DNA of 64,000 bases. Source: Chaetomium olivaceum. Taxonomy: Eukaryota; Ascomycota; Sordariomycetes; Sordariales; Chaetomiaceae. The stretch is from contig JAYWVB010000033.1 in assembly GCA_039881045.1 (NCBI GenBank), positions 124,001-188,000 on the forward strand, read 5' to 3'. Under the pieces are notes generated by a model. The model ran no database searches. It was not told the origin of the DNA and worked only from the letters and a program-made list of their open reading frames with translations. This document shows positions 1 to 13,500 of this stretch, piece by piece (positions within the stretch are counted from its first letter, which is position 1; every line of letters begins with the position of its first letter). The position numbers and the translations under genes are program-made.

Positions 1-2340
1 CGTTCCTCCGGTTCGAGCTAACCCATTTACGGCGGGGCGCTACTAGTCACGAGGAAAGACCCGTCCAGGGCGTTTTCTTATCTGAAGAGCTAGAGTTGAT
101 ACCGAAGCAAGCAATATTGGTTAGCCGAGTTTCTCTATGTCTTTTCGGTTATTTGACTTGTCTTTCTTCTTTCTACGTTTTATATCGTTGTTTGCTTATT
201 GCTCATATATATTTCTCTTTTCCCTTCTTCTTCATATCCCATATCATAACAACGTCGAACGACTTTTATGATAATGACGCGTGTGCAGTTCGAGCATCGG
301 GGACCTTGCGGTCAGGAGAGTTTCCAGAACACTAAAGATCGGCTGCGCCAAGGCTGACGATCTGGCACGTACATGAGACAATCGGCCAGATCTCGATCGA
401 GATGGGATGTCTGAGCGTTTAACGATTAATCCAAAGCCCACTTAGGTTGCATACGCCGATTTCTCGTCTCGTGCCGCGTTACCCCCTGCGGCTCTGGGAT
501 CACCCGCTTCCCGAGCCGGGACGAGATGCAGGAGACGGATGGCCGGGTGTGATCTCCTGCGCAACAATGGTAAGGCGATGACAGGACTGACACTGAGGAG
601 GAGCGATTGCCCGATGCGCGCGGGGATGTCCGTCCGTGTGTATGTATGTACATGTACCTGGAAAAGATGGGACGAGGGGACCAAGATCGCCGCAAGGGCG
701 CATCTGCCGTCTCATCTTTCAAAAGCATGTGGCAGAGCCTCGCGCACGAGCGGTTCGTGAGGTTCGGACGATGATACATTTTTGCGCAGCACGGTAGCAT
801 GTCATGGGCGCCCACGCACCCGTACTCTCGGGATTGGTTTTTTTTGCGCGGCGTTGCACGCACTAAGAGGTGGCCAGAACCACGTCGTCGTGTTCGTCAA
901 AACCGGGTTCACAACCACGCGCGCGTGGTGCCCGTGCCAAGGTGCAACCCAGATGCGAATGATCGACAGGTTCGAAACCGTCTGCCAACCTCGCTCTTCC
1001 ATCGCACAAACCCTGAACTTCGGAAGCCAAATGTATCACCTCATTACTAACTAGTAGCTTACTCACGTTCGTATAAGCGGCGCTGCAACCGGTACGGCCC
1101 TTGCCGAAGCGTAGCGATCCCAAATAGGAAGTCGTCGGTAGTGCCGCTTAGATCTCGTAGGGTCGTCTGTCTGGGCTTGGCTTAACGAACTACGAAGTAC
1201 CTCGTCCCGCCCCTCGAGCACTACTTGCATGCTCCATCACCACTATCGGATCCCATCGTTCCCGGTCCACACAGGGACAGCACAATCATTTGTATCTGCT
1301 TTGTCAGGGTGCGTCTATGATCTACTAACGGACCGGATTCTCTCCATCAAGCCCAGAAAAGGGGTAAAGTAAACAACAAGCATGCACTAAACCCTAACCC
1401 TCTTCCACATCACCACTGATCCTATGGCTGCTAGGCCACGGAGCCAATTTGCACTTACACAGAATCAAACAGAGACGATGACACAACGTCGTACCATTTT
1501 TAATGATACCAGCCGGAAGGCGCCAATCGGGCTCTGCCGTCGATTCCTGCGCAAGCTACACCCATCCCATCTCCGTCTTCACCCCATCGCAAACGCCAAC
1601 ACGGCCCCTGTTGTAGTCAACCACAACTTTGTATTCCTCGAACCCGAGAGTATTTCTGGCCCCGTCTCTCTTTCGCATGGCTACGGTATGGCCGGTCCCT
1701 CTGGCTGGAACCTCCCACGAAGATAATAAGGAAGTACGACAAGTTCAAGGATTTCACACACCAGAACCAGAAATTGAAAAGGCATATGGCATGTAGAGGA
1801 ACGTTCCCCTTTCTCTTAAAACACAAGGTATCTAGTGCACAACAACAAGTACTCAAGCCCCGCCGGCGAATCCTAATGTACGCAGCACTTGTGCCGCGTC
1901 GTCGAAGTTTAATAAAAAAAAAGAACAAAAGGGCGAAGACAAAAAAAAAAGACCAACGCTGGTGGGGGTAGTAATGATACGTGGCGGTCCGCATTACAAA
2001 GGACAAAGTAAAACCCATCCATCCGTTTCCTTGATTTCTGAGAATCATTCCCCCCTTTGTCCCCCTGGTTCGTTTCCCTGGTACTGAACACCTCTCTGAA
2101 CGCCGTGCCCACAAAATCGTAATAAACCCCGGCCTCTTTCTTGATCTTTAAAAGAAAAAATGAGTTGAAGTCTTCCATGAGCCAGCCCATCCGGCATCCG
2201 CGGTAAAATGTAGAGAAATCAGTACACCAGGCACAGGTCGGTCCCACTGAGGAGTCGACAGGGTGAGTATTACAGCCTCCCTGGGCTGTTAGTAACAGCA
2301 GCAGAACTTCCGTGGGAAGGTACCCGTATGATCACGACTT
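1..2340. other. Intergenic region, no supported gene
   Basis: No reading frame here shows a recognisable domain, and the short frames on both strands have irregular composition. Visible features are A-rich runs near 1913-1950 and a short CCCTAA-like doublet near 1390. The right end is the 3' flank of the RhoGEF gene. A gene without recognisable domains cannot be excluded. Confidence 0.5.
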
Positions 2341-5300
2341 TTACGAATCAGCCAGCTTGGCAAAGTGCTTCGACCAGATCCACCCGACGACATCGCGCGG
2401 GTCGTCTTGGTTTTTGGCTAGCCAGAGCTCGCCCTTTTCAGCAATGACGTCAAATATCTATACAGGTCCGGTCAGTAAACATCCCTCTTTACCATGGGCG
2501 GATATGGAGGATAACTCACCTCACCCGCTTGATACGTCAGGTAAGGATACCCCGCCTCATGCTTAGTTGTCTCAATGTTGAACTCAAATAGCGACGCGGC
2601 TAGCCAGAGCACGTTATACCCGTTGCTAGCAGCAGCAGCCCCCCTGTCCCTAGACGACGCTCGAGACGACCTGGCGCTCTCTTCCGGCCCATCGGGAAGC
2701 GGTAGCGCAGAGTTGAACAGACCCGATAGGCGCCTGGCTTGCTGATCGGGACCGGCGCTATGGGCCGGGTAGCTCGAGTTGAAGGTCGAGTTCGAATCGC
2801 GCCGGTTGGTCGACATGGCGGTGGACTCGGAGCTTTGCCTGGGTAGGCTCGTCGAGTCAAAGCTGCGGCCGGTGCTGGGGCGCATTGAAAGGGGAACCGC
2901 GTTTGCTGCCGGGGGTCGGCTTCCGTTGGTATTTTCTGCGGGCGTGACGGGCGAGCCGCCACTACCGCGGGGATAGCCGTTAATACCGGAGTAGTAGTCG
3001 CGGTAGTAGTTGGCGGGACTGGGGAGGGCGCTGCTCGCCGGGGATAGGCTGAACTGCCCGCTGTTCCCTTGACAAAGTCGGGCGTAGGGAGGGCCGGGAG
3101 TGTGATCACTGTTAATGGATAGGCCCCTCCCGCGGGGCGAGTGGATATCGCTCGGCCGTGATTTGGTTTTGGAGAGGATGGAAGAAGCATCGTCGGTGGT
3201 CGACTGCGATACCCTGCCCTTAAGCGTGGGGTTGACAATTCCGAGAGCCTTTGCCCGCTCCTCTTGCAACGCAAATTCTCGCTGGAAGCTGGACACAATT
3301 TCCGAGAGCTCAGGAACGTGCGTAACGTCGGACAGCGGCGCTTTGACCTTCTCCTTCCAGATGGCAAACCAAGCCGCCTGGATGCTGATGAACTTGCCGA
3401 GGCAAATGTTCCCGATCTTGGCTGTCATCGCGGAAAGCTTGGGGAGCTCTTTCTTGAGCGTGTCGTTGAGCGCTTCGTACTGCTCAACCAGCTCTGCGAG
3501 CGAGTTGCTTGTCTACCTTCTTGCCGTTCGCCTTTAACACCATGTATTTTTCGTAGTCCAGTCGCCTTTTCGCCCGCTTTTTCATAGCGAGTGAGGGGTT
3601 GCCGTAGCACCTGATGACCTGCTCGAACGGCTCAATGACATGCTTCCGGACGTCGGCAAGCTGGCAACGAATTAGCAGACAAATCGGTAGAACAGCGTTG
3701 GCGGTCTTACATGTCTCTCCAAGGCGATCTTCTCGATGTCTCTCATCGACACGTTGAACTGCACCCATTTGCTTTCCAGGTGGGCATAGTCTCGGGACGG
3801 CTGGAGGCGCATGACGAGTTCCATAGAGGAGAGATACTGAAGGAACTCGTGAACATAAGTCGCAACGTTCCTAGAGTAGTATTCTACGTCACGCAGAACG
3901 ACCTGGAGCCGTAAATAGTCGTCCCCAAACTGCTGTTGATATTTTTGGTAGTCCTCGTCTTCGGCCGTCTTGGTGGCCGACACCTGTAGTTTGTCGACGC
4001 GCTTGCCGAACGCTCTGGCTATCCGGCCCGGACGTCAGAGTCTTTGCGCTTCCTGTTGCCGACGATCTGGCCGACCAACTCAAAGTTCTTCTTAGTCTTG
4101 TTGATCTCGTCAATAGCGTCGATCACTACCGTCCTCGCGCTGACCAGCGATTCGCGGTCCGGATGGTCCTCTGGGGTGTATTTTAAGAGATGGGTGATGA
4201 TATCAGGATACTTGGTGATTCGCTGCATCGGTTTGATAAGGAGCGAGTCCAAGTTCCAGGCACTTGTCAGTTCCTTCGCCACCTCATTGCACTCGTTGAG
4301 CCAGAGCATTACGGTCTTGTCTTCTTGTATCTGCACAAGCCGCTTCGAGGAGTTGTCGCTAGATCTCAGATACACCTCGTGAACTGCCTTGAGCTGCTCG
4401 ATGTTCTTGGAGAATACAGAGCCAAGCATGGTGAGGCGATCCTTTTCGTCGTTCCGTTCGGGCTTGTTCGTAGAGAAAACGGAATTCAGCGTCGCCGTGT
4501 CGGAGTCTTTCGCATCTGGCACTGGCGGAGGAGACCGCCTGCCTTTGGGGGTGTAGATGGTCGATGCTCCCTCCTTGAATTCAATCAACAGGGCGGCGTG
4601 AAAAGCGATGATCTCGTCCGTGTTCCTGAAGATCAGTTTAACTGTCTTATTGTCCAGGTTGGGGCACGCCTCGGCCGTGCCCTTGTAGATCTCCTCAACG
4701 ACGGTCATGTCTCGGACAAACGCGTCTTCCGTATCGATGAGTTCTCGGATAACCAATTGCCTTTGCCGGAGTCGCTTCTGCTCTTCTTGCTCCTTTTCTG
4801 TTAGCGGCGTCTGCCCATCATAGAGTGTCTCACTAAGCGAGACACGTGATGGCTCTTGGTCAAGGCGGAGTTGAGAAAAGGACTGCGGAGGTGACACAGT
4901 CCCGGAGAGATCTCTTTCCCCGTCGTGGCTGTATGCGTAGCTTTCTGGCCGGCTTTCCGCAAGATACAAAGTGCTCTCCCGCTCATACTCGCGCTCCGAT
5001 GGGGGAGGACGGGGGGGATCACGTTCCGGGAGCGGCGCTACACTTCCGGGGTCCGATTCGCTTTGCTGCCTAAAAGATTCCGCAGAGGTGCGTTCAGGGA
5101 GCTGTTGTTGACTACCCAACAAATCGGGTATCATGGGGGAGGGCAGGCGCCGGATTGGTCCAGCGGTGATGTCTCCGGGCTTTGCGCAAGGTCTCCGAGA
5201 CTTGATGCACAAGTACTGAGATCACCTGTGGAGGGTACGGCTCTGAAAGACGCCCCGTCGTCATGTGTGTCTACCTCATGTGACTGGGATGCTGAACTTG

Positions 5301-8300
5301 GTGACCAGTGTCGCGGTCTTCGCTTCCGAATGAGAAGTCGGTCCACGCAGAGTGCTGACTTGAACGGTTCCCCGGTGCGAGCAGTCCAGGAACAGCCAAA
5401 CTGTGTGACGTTTCCGGCAGGTTTTGGTACTCCGCCGGGGGCAGGTAGCCATCAAGAGGTGTGCTAAGATCGGAGGAGGTAAAGGTTGAGTCACGTAGAG
5501 CCGCAATGTTGTCGCGCAGGCGCGGTCCGGTATAGAAGTCTTCGATACGGTCCAGTGCTTCGACCTCAATCTGGGGTTCCCCAGATTGGACATCGCCGGG
5601 ATGAAAAGTCTCAGGAGCAATAATCTCAGGGTAATGGTGGCGGGAGGCTCATCTGCTTGAGGCAAGTCGGTCTGGGTATGGTTGCACGAGGCAGCTCCTT
5701 GTGGAACGGCCTGAAATCAGTTTCCGGGCCCAAAATCGTGATCGTGGTTTCGTAGCTGTCGGAGAAGGTGTACGGCCGGGGCACATATTCGTCGTCTTCG
5801 GCCAGGAGGAGCTATGGTCGTTTCGGGCTTCGATTCGGGTTCAAAGGTCGCGCGAGTTGGTGTGAGCTCGGGTGATGATTGCGGCCTGGGGACCGATGAT
5901 GGATCGAGGGAGATCTTGATGGAAATGCTGTCATCTTCATCGGCTCGTCATCAAATGGGGACTGATACGTTGCTCCTTGGTTGGAGCCGGGATGTCGACT
6001 TGCTCGGGGAGCTGTTCGACTGTTTCGGGTTGAGGTATGGTTTGAGATAGATTCGACGTGATCACCCCCAACCGCCGTCGATAGATATTGGATCTCCTGC
6101 CTGGCTCGGTTTGCACTCGGTATCGAACTCGGTCACCGCGCTTGTCATCGAGATGGCGGAGAGCGGAGCTTCGTCCTGCTCGTCTAATGGGATCCGGTCC
6201 CGGGAAACTGCCTGGTATTTCTAATCTCAGTGGATCGAGAGGGGCACGGAACTCTTCCGCTGGTGGTTGAGGTGTAAGCATGTCTGCCTCAGACTCCTGT
6301 GGCTCTTCAGGCTGGGGTTCTTGTTGTTCGGTCGGCGGCTCTGAGGGTCGACCATTGTCCCGGGCTTTCTTAGACGGGGTCGTCGCAGAAGCCGCAGCAG
6401 CCGCAGCAGCCGTAGCGTTAGCGACAGCCGCCGCTGTAGCCGCCTCTGCCTCAACTTTTGCCCTGGCGACAGCAGCCAACTCTTTCTTTCTTTTCTCCGC
6501 AGCGGCCTGCCTGACTTCTTTTGCCTGGGTTTCCCGGATGGATTTGCTGTAGGCAAGTTTGATGGTTTCCCGTCGCTGGGCGAAATCTATTGCGCCAACC
6601 GACACCTTGCGCCTTCGGGGAGCCGATTCGTCCGTCTTGAGGGTGCGTTGCGATTGCCTGAGAGGGGAAGCGCTCGCCTCCACGGTCCGCATTCTCGATG
6701 CTGCAGTCGTGGCGGTAGCAACGGACTGGCGTGGTCGAGAGCTCCGCAGGCTTGGAGACAATTTGGGAGTCGGCACAGAGACGTAGGCGTTAAGCCGACT
6801 ACTGGGTCGGCTAGTAGGTCGAGTTGCAATGTTTGACGGCGGCGGCTTGCGAGCCGAGCTAGAGGTTCGGCCTGAGGTCTTGGGGGCGGAGTTCCCTGTG
6901 GGCGTCCTCGCGCGTGATGTTGATGAGACATGTTGTCGGGACGACCTCCCGCTTGCCGTGGAATACTTGTTGAAGGTGGAAGGAGAGTTGGAGCGCGTCG
7001 ACACTGGGCTTCCGTGGCTCGAGGCGTCGTTCATTCTGCGAGCCAGTCGCGGGAGGCGTGAGGTCGGGGACGCCGGCGAGGTGGGTGAGATGGGGGAGTC
7101 GACATTGTGCCTATCTGCACCATGATCCAGACGGCTCAAGGTCAGTTTGGACCCGGCAAGATCACTGCGAGCCCGAGAATGATGGCCCTTTGGTATCTTG
7201 GACACGTTGTGATACGTGTCCTGCTGCTCAACCGGGTTTGCAGCGCGGTACCAATCGGTCGGTGACGGGGGTTCGGTGTCCGCGATATCCGGGTTCGAGA
7301 GAGTCCTCATTTGTGCCCGTGCAGGGTTGATGATGTTGGACTCGGAAGTCCTCCTCGGCCGGGCCGGCTCGATGCCGAACCCTGGTGTGACGGCGTCGCT
7401 CTGATCCGGCAGGATCTCGCCAAATAAAAGCCCATTTTGACGCGGCGCAGCAGGCTGTGCCATGGGCTTGGGTGTTTTTGTCGTGGTGGAACCGGCGGTG
7501 CGAGGCCTGGATATCCTGCTTGCAAACGACTGTGAATTGCCAGACGCTTGGTCTTCGGTAGGCAATTTCGATCGCTGCGAACTTCGGGTCCCGGAGCCTT
7601 TAGCTGTGCCGCGCCCTGTGTCCCTGTCTCTGTCTCGTGTCGCCGTCGTCCGAGGGGTACCGTGCGAGGTTGTACCGGGTGATCTACCATTAACGCTGCT
7701 CGATGCCGTGTCTCGGGCTGAGGCTCTCGGAACGGATTTCCGGCCGCCGGAGGCGGCCTGAGAGGATGACTGGTCGAATTTCTTTTTGAGATCCTTGACG
7801 CTCGGCGGAACGCCCCCGGCTGTGCCACGCCCACCCTCGGCAGCCGCTGACGGTCTCGCGGCCCCCGCCCCAGAATTTCCTGATCGGCTGTCGACGGGAG
7901 TCGATACGGAACGCTGGCTCGGTCGGAGGGCGTTACGGTGGTTCACTGGAACGGCGGGGTGCTTCGGAGTCGTTCCGTTCCCGTTCGATCGCGACGACGG
8001 CGCTTGCCGTGTGCTGCTGGGTACGGTCGTCTGGGCCATGGAGTTCTTTACTGGCGGGGAGGCATCCCTAGCATTTTCGGTGGGCTGCGCGCTCTGGTAG
8101 CTGCGGTAAAAGTCGGCGGGGTCTACAGAGTCGTCGGGAGGCTGTGGATCGTGGGCGGTCGCGAGGGCATTGGCGGAAAAAGCGTGCAGGTTTGCGGCGG
8201 CGTACGGGTCGAAGGGGGCGGGCGGGTTCGAGCCGGGGCCGAGGGTGTCTATGTCGTCGAAGGGGTCGCGGTAATGGTGCTGGCGCTGTGGTGAGAGGGG

Positions 8301-8405
8301 CGATTGATCTTGGCTATTGTAATCGTAGTGGTCGAGGTGGTCGAGATGGTCGAGGAACGGGCCGGAGCGCGAAACAGGCTCGTCTCGGAGACTGCCATGG
8401 TCCAT
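2341..8405 (-). CDS. RhoGEF with DH, BAR and SH3 domains (Gef1/Tuba-like)
   Basis: Likely guanine-nucleotide exchange factor for a Rho-family GTPase (Cdc42 type), acting at the cortex in polarised growth. About 820 N-terminal codons (8405 to about 5940) are Ser/Pro/Thr/Arg-rich and look disordered. A DH domain follows at about 4790-4035, beginning with RQLVIRELIDTEDAFVRDM. A helical BAR region lies at about 4020-3420 and a C-terminal SH3 at about 2640-2341, containing ALFEF-like and GELWLAKN segments and ending WIWSKHFAKLADS. Two introns are clear: 3710-3661 (GTAAGA...CCAG) and 2519-2458 (GTGAGT...TATAG). The coding frame shifts near 5930, 5800, 5660, 5280, 5140, 4024 and 3520 without splice signals, so the locus is given as one span. 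DH-BAR pairing is known from S. pombe Gef1 and animal Tuba. That the N-terminal 820 codons belong to the same gene is inferred from their continuing acidic, Pro-rich composition. Confidence 0.78.
2458..2519 (-). other. Intron in RhoGEF SH3 region
   Basis: This 62-nt intron has donor GTGAGT and acceptor TATAG. It interrupts the SH3 domain after the residues TYQAGE, and the frame resumes with IFDVIAEKGELW, restoring a complete SH3. Confidence 0.85.
3661..3710 (-). other. Intron in RhoGEF BAR region
   Basis: This 50-nt intron has donor GTAAGA and acceptor TGCCAG. It lies between codons for IALERH and LADVRKHVIEPFEQ and keeps the BAR-type helix continuous. Confidence 0.8.
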
Positions 8406-10508
8406 GGTGTCGTCGTACTCGTCCCTCCTCCCATCACTCTATGGCAGCTCCTGGCGGGCTGGCTGCTACTGTGCACACGCCTCGGAACGAACAAGATTTG
8501 AGGATTTCCAGAGATCATCGACGTTCCATGCGGGCAACTGGGGTGGGCTTGGTGGGCGGGATGTTGGGGCCTGTCGAGGTTGATGCGCTGGCAAGCACGA
8601 GGATTGGTTGGATTGGGCTGGTCTGGCTGGATTGGCCGTCGGCAGAAGCAACTGGGGACAGCCCTGGGGGAAAGAAACAACGTCCATCCACCTCTGGCAG
8701 TCACACTCCCGGCACGCTGCTGCAGGCCGCGGATCCACCCAGAGCGCCAAGTTAAGTAGCCGGGTAGCCCCTTCCTCCCCTGTAGGCAATTCGCAATTCG
8801 GGCAGGAACCAGTCCTGTCCTCGCGGCCGTTAACGGGGTATTCACTCTTCCATGTATTCACGAGGTATGCAGGCGGCCTGGACGAGTTGTGGGCACTTTC
8901 AGGTTGTCAGACGGTATCGTGGCGGGAACACAGTCGGGTCAAACTCGGGAGCGCAGATACAAAGAAAGTCTCGCTAAATATTGTCCTCGGAATGCTTCAA
9001 AACCCTGAACGCAATTTCCTGCGCTATGGGGCCCGGGCTCGTTCTATGCGAGGGCGGCTGCAGCAAAAAAAAAAAAAAGTCGCACACAGCGGGGTTGCAA
9101 TTGGAAGTGCGTTGCATGTCATGAGCCAGGGTACGGGGATGTTGCTCAGAGGGAAGGAAGTTGGAGGATCGAGCAGATTCGGGTTCGAAATGGATTGATT
9201 GATTCTACCCAGCAAGTAACTGCCCGATTTGGATTTGGGCTCATCATGCCCACCCACCTTTGCCTTGACATCTAGCTCATTCCGACGCTCTCTCACTCCC
9301 TCACATTTTTCTTCTCTTATTCTCCCGTCGGTTTCAAGTTTCGTTCGGTTTCGTGTATATCGGGTATTTGTTCCCCTTGAAAAAGCAAGGTTTAACCTGC
9401 CCGGGTTCGGTTCGAGTTCGGATGGAAAGCCGGGCGAAAATAATCCGAGGAACTGAAGAGAGAGATGAATTCCATCACCACCACGGTGGTTCCTGGATGC
9501 CCGTGCGAACGCTAAGCAGCTGAAGATTCCGGATGAGATTTGCTGCCGTCGAGAAAGCATAAACTTTGAACCGAGCTCCCAATAAAAAACCGAGGACAAT
9601 GCCCAGTGGTTTCTTTTTCAAGCCCCTTCTACCTAACTTTTACACTTGCCTGCCGTGCCCTCCTTGAGGTGTGGTCTCTTCGGGTCCCACTTTCCGTATT
9701 CCGATCACTCCCAGGGTTGGTTGAAATTTCGTCGGCAGCGAATCGCGGGCGTTCGATCGGAAGGCATGAAAGTCGGCCAGTGGTGTGGCTGCCTAATGAC
9801 GCCCATAATCACAACGATTCCCCAGAAACCCAGAACACGCTCCCGTATCAAGCTGCAGTTCATCGAGCGACGAGCAGCCCCGCGAGCCCCGCGAGCCCCG
9901 TTTTGATATCCGCCAACCAGGAAACGAACATCTGCCCGCAAGTGCAAACCATGTTGGGCAGCGTGGCTTGACCCCCAACAAGGACCAGGAAGGTTGTCAC
10001 AGAACCGGCAAACCGTTTGAGGCTGTCAGCCATCCCGACCCCTCCACGCCCCCCGACGCGCCGACGCGCCGTCACACAACTTTCGCAGGGCGTCCAACCC
10101 AGTGCGCGCTTGCCAGTGATTGTCAGTGCCGCTCGCCTGCCTCGGGCTTGGCTACCTTTGTTGGAGCCGGTGGCCGCCCATCCAATCGACCAGCCTGGAT
10201 GCGACTGTCTTGCTCTGTGTTCAATTGAAGCACGGGATTGACTGATGGGAAAAGCCCGTCTGAATCCCAATTCATCTCATCCCGCACCACCCCTGCCCAA
10301 TCACCCAGCAGCACATGTCGCCCGGCAGCTGATAGGCCTTGTCTCCTCGTTTTCGAACTAGTCAGTCGGGCCTCTCATCTTTGACGAGTGATGCACCGAC
10401 AGGAACTTTGCTCGCTCAGAGGCATTGTTGGGGGTCATTCGAAACCGTTGGGCTCTTCTATCTCTCCTGCAGCAACCGGTGGAGCCCATCGACCGGACCC
10501 TCGCATTA
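8406..10508. other. Divergent intergenic region, RhoGEF and TERT upstream flanks
   Basis: About 2.1 kb lies between the starts of the two divergent genes. No convincing coding sequence was found. It contains a 14-base A run at 9065-9078 and several CT-rich stretches (for example 9270-9330) like those of fungal promoters and 5' leaders. No tRNA or repeat family was recognised. Confidence 0.5.
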
Positions 10509-13500
10509 ATGGCGGGTCATGCCCCGGCTTCGGGTCCGGGGTCCCGAAAGAGGGGCCGAGACCACGCCGGAGGGTTAGCCGGGCTTAGCTCCGTTGAGCG
10601 ACCGGCAAAGCACGTTAAGCGTGGGCGGAAGCCACCCGACGCCATCATCAAGCACGCGCTGCTCACTCAATACTACCCGGAAATTCTGACGTTACGTCAA
10701 TACGCCCTCTCAGAACTGCCCCCGTCTTCGCGGATTCGACGCAAGAAGATCGCATCGGTGGGGCTTGGCCACCTCTCCCGGAGAAGTCCCCCACGGAAGA
10801 TGAACTTGCACTGGGTGAACTTCTGGACACAACCATCGTTGCGCGCCGCAAACAAGCCGAGGACGGCCACGACCGCGACCACCGCTGGCTGCAATGGGTC
10901 GGCTTTTCACAGAAAGGCGACGAGTCAAATGTGACTCTCTCGGATGGCCTCAAGGGATCCATTTACTCGCAGTCCGAGGTAAGAGAGTGATGTGTATAGC
11001 GTACTAGGCAACGTAACTCACATGGCCATGTGCTTAAGATCGTTGATTTTGCCGTTTGGCTTCTCTTCTCCAGAGAAGGCACCGGTTCCTGGCCAAAGCA
11101 CGCCTTGTGCGATGGATTCAGAAAGCATGCTCGACAAGGCAACAGGCCTAAACCTGCCGCTGCGTCGACTATTCCCGGATTGTATTCGGTGTATCCCAAC
11201 CAAAATGTTCAGGCCCTCAAGCAAGCCCCTTGGCCCCAACTCCTCATGTTGCTGGGGAAAGGGGGGAGCGCATCATGATCGATTTGTTAGTTGACTGTGC
11301 GATTTTTAGGTCCGTGAAGGCCGGTAAGGAGAATCTTTATCAGATGGGTGGGACTCCGATCTTGGAGCTCGAAACTTTGACACAAGCCAAGGACAACGGC
11401 AAAGCTCTCCCTGTGGGTGATAGCCAGAAAGATGCCGGCCTCCGTCCTTCCGACATCTCCTTCGCCAGGAATAGGATGCTTTACGCCAGGGCTGCCCTCA
11501 ATGCCCGAAGCCTCGTCCAATTTGGCCTTCGTCATATTCGTATGTATACCTCGATTACTTTACTTGTCTCATGATACGATACTCACCCGACTAGATGTTC
11601 TGAATCGATTTCCTTACAAGGCATCCCCAACCATAAAACCCGACCAGAACCACGAGGATGTGATTCACATTATGATGTATCTATTTCCCCGGCAATTCGG
11701 TCTTCACAACGTGTTTACATCCGCTGTAGATCGAAGGCAGACAGCCCAGAAACTTCAGGATTATACACTCCGTGAGGAAGAGATAGCAGCCAAGTACCGC
11801 GTGCCAGACTCCCAAAAGAAACCCGTCAAACATGTTCCCAGGAGGCTCAGGGGCAAGACGGTGGAGCTAGTCCAACGATTGCAGGTACTTCACTCACGCT
11901 GTTCCTACGCAGAAATGTTGCAGCACTATTGCCCGGTAAGTGCATTTCTTCTTCTGCACTGAACCTCACGCTCATATATCTAGGTTCTCGGGCAAGCCAA
12001 TGGTCAGAAAACGACCCAAGCGACCTCCGGTCCGGCGCTGCCGCCATCCTCTAGGCCGCCAAACAAGTCTAAAAGAGCGGCGAAGGGCCCGAAGCCGCCA
12101 GCCACGCCTATCGTGAATGTCCAGTACGCCTCTCTTACCGAGTTAGCCACCCCAGCTGCAAACGTTTCTGCGTTTTGCCAAGCTGTCATCTCTCGAGTCA
12201 TTCCAAATGGATTTTGGGGCCAAGGCGCCGTTCAGGAGCACAACAAAACGTGCTTCCTGAGCAAGGTCAATCATTTTGTCCACCTTCGACGCTTCGAGAG
12301 CATGTACCTACACGAGATGATGCAGGGGATGAAGGTAGGCGCAATTACCGTGCTCACTTCGCAGGTGATATTGACGGTTTTGCAGATTAACGACATAGAA
12401 TGGCTCACGCCTCCCGGTCTAGGCAACCAGAAGAGCTCTCAGTCGGACACCCGGAAGCGAACAGAGATCTTCTACGAGTTTCTGTACTATCTTATTGATT
12501 CCTTCTTGATACCCCTGATTCGCAGTAACTTTTATGTTACCGAGTCCAATGTTGACCGATACCGTCTCTTTTTCTTCCGCCACGATGTTTGGCGCTATGT
12601 GGCCGAGCCAGCTCTAGCTGTTTTGAAAACGACCATGTTCGAGGAGGTGAGAATGGAGGACGCTCGTCAGATCTTGCAGTCACGACGGCTTGGTTACTCT
12701 CAAGTTCGACTGCTTCCGAAACAGACGAAGATGCGCCCCATCATGAATTTGCGGCGGCGTACCCTTCTCCAAGGAAATAAAAGGCTCTTAGGGCCCAGTA
12801 TAAACACAATTTTAGGCCCGGTCAGCTCGGTGCTGAAACTTGAAAAGGTAAGACCATTGCTCATAGCACGCAGCAGGGCTGACCCACTGATCGAACAACA
12901 GACCCTGAACCCGAGCCGGCTAGGCGCCTCGCTATTCTCTGTCGGAGACGTTTACCAGCGCATCAAGGCCTTTAAAACCAAGCTCGGCGACGGCCAACAC
13001 AAGTTCTATTTCGCCAAGGTAGATGTCCAAGCAGCCTTCGACACGATCCCCCAGGACGCCATGATCGAACTTCTCAAACAAATCCCCCAACAATCCCACT
13101 ACAAACTCCTCAAGCACGCCGAAGTCGCCCTACCCTCATCATCCACCACCGGTGGCAGCAGCGCCACAGACGCGAAGCCCACCCGTCGATGGCACCACCG
13201 CAACCACCCACACAGACACACGCCCCTTCCCACAGAGGCTCGAAGAAGACGCCGCCTTGCGCAAACACAAGAACGACACCGTCTTCGTCCACAGCGCCGC
13301 GCAGGCGACCCACACGGCCCGCGACCTGCTGGCGCTCGCGTCGGCCCACGTCCGGCAGAACCTGGTGCGCGTCGGCAAGAAGTACTACCGCCAGCGGGCG
13401 GGCATCCCGCAAGGGTCCGTGCTGTCGTCGACGCTGTGCAACTACTTCTACGCCGACCTCGAGCGGCGGTGCCTGCCCTTCCTGGTGTCCGCGGCGGACG

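Noticed and set aside
1386..1402. Telomere-like CCCTAACCCT sequence
   Set aside because: Only two imperfect units; expected by chance and not at a contig end.
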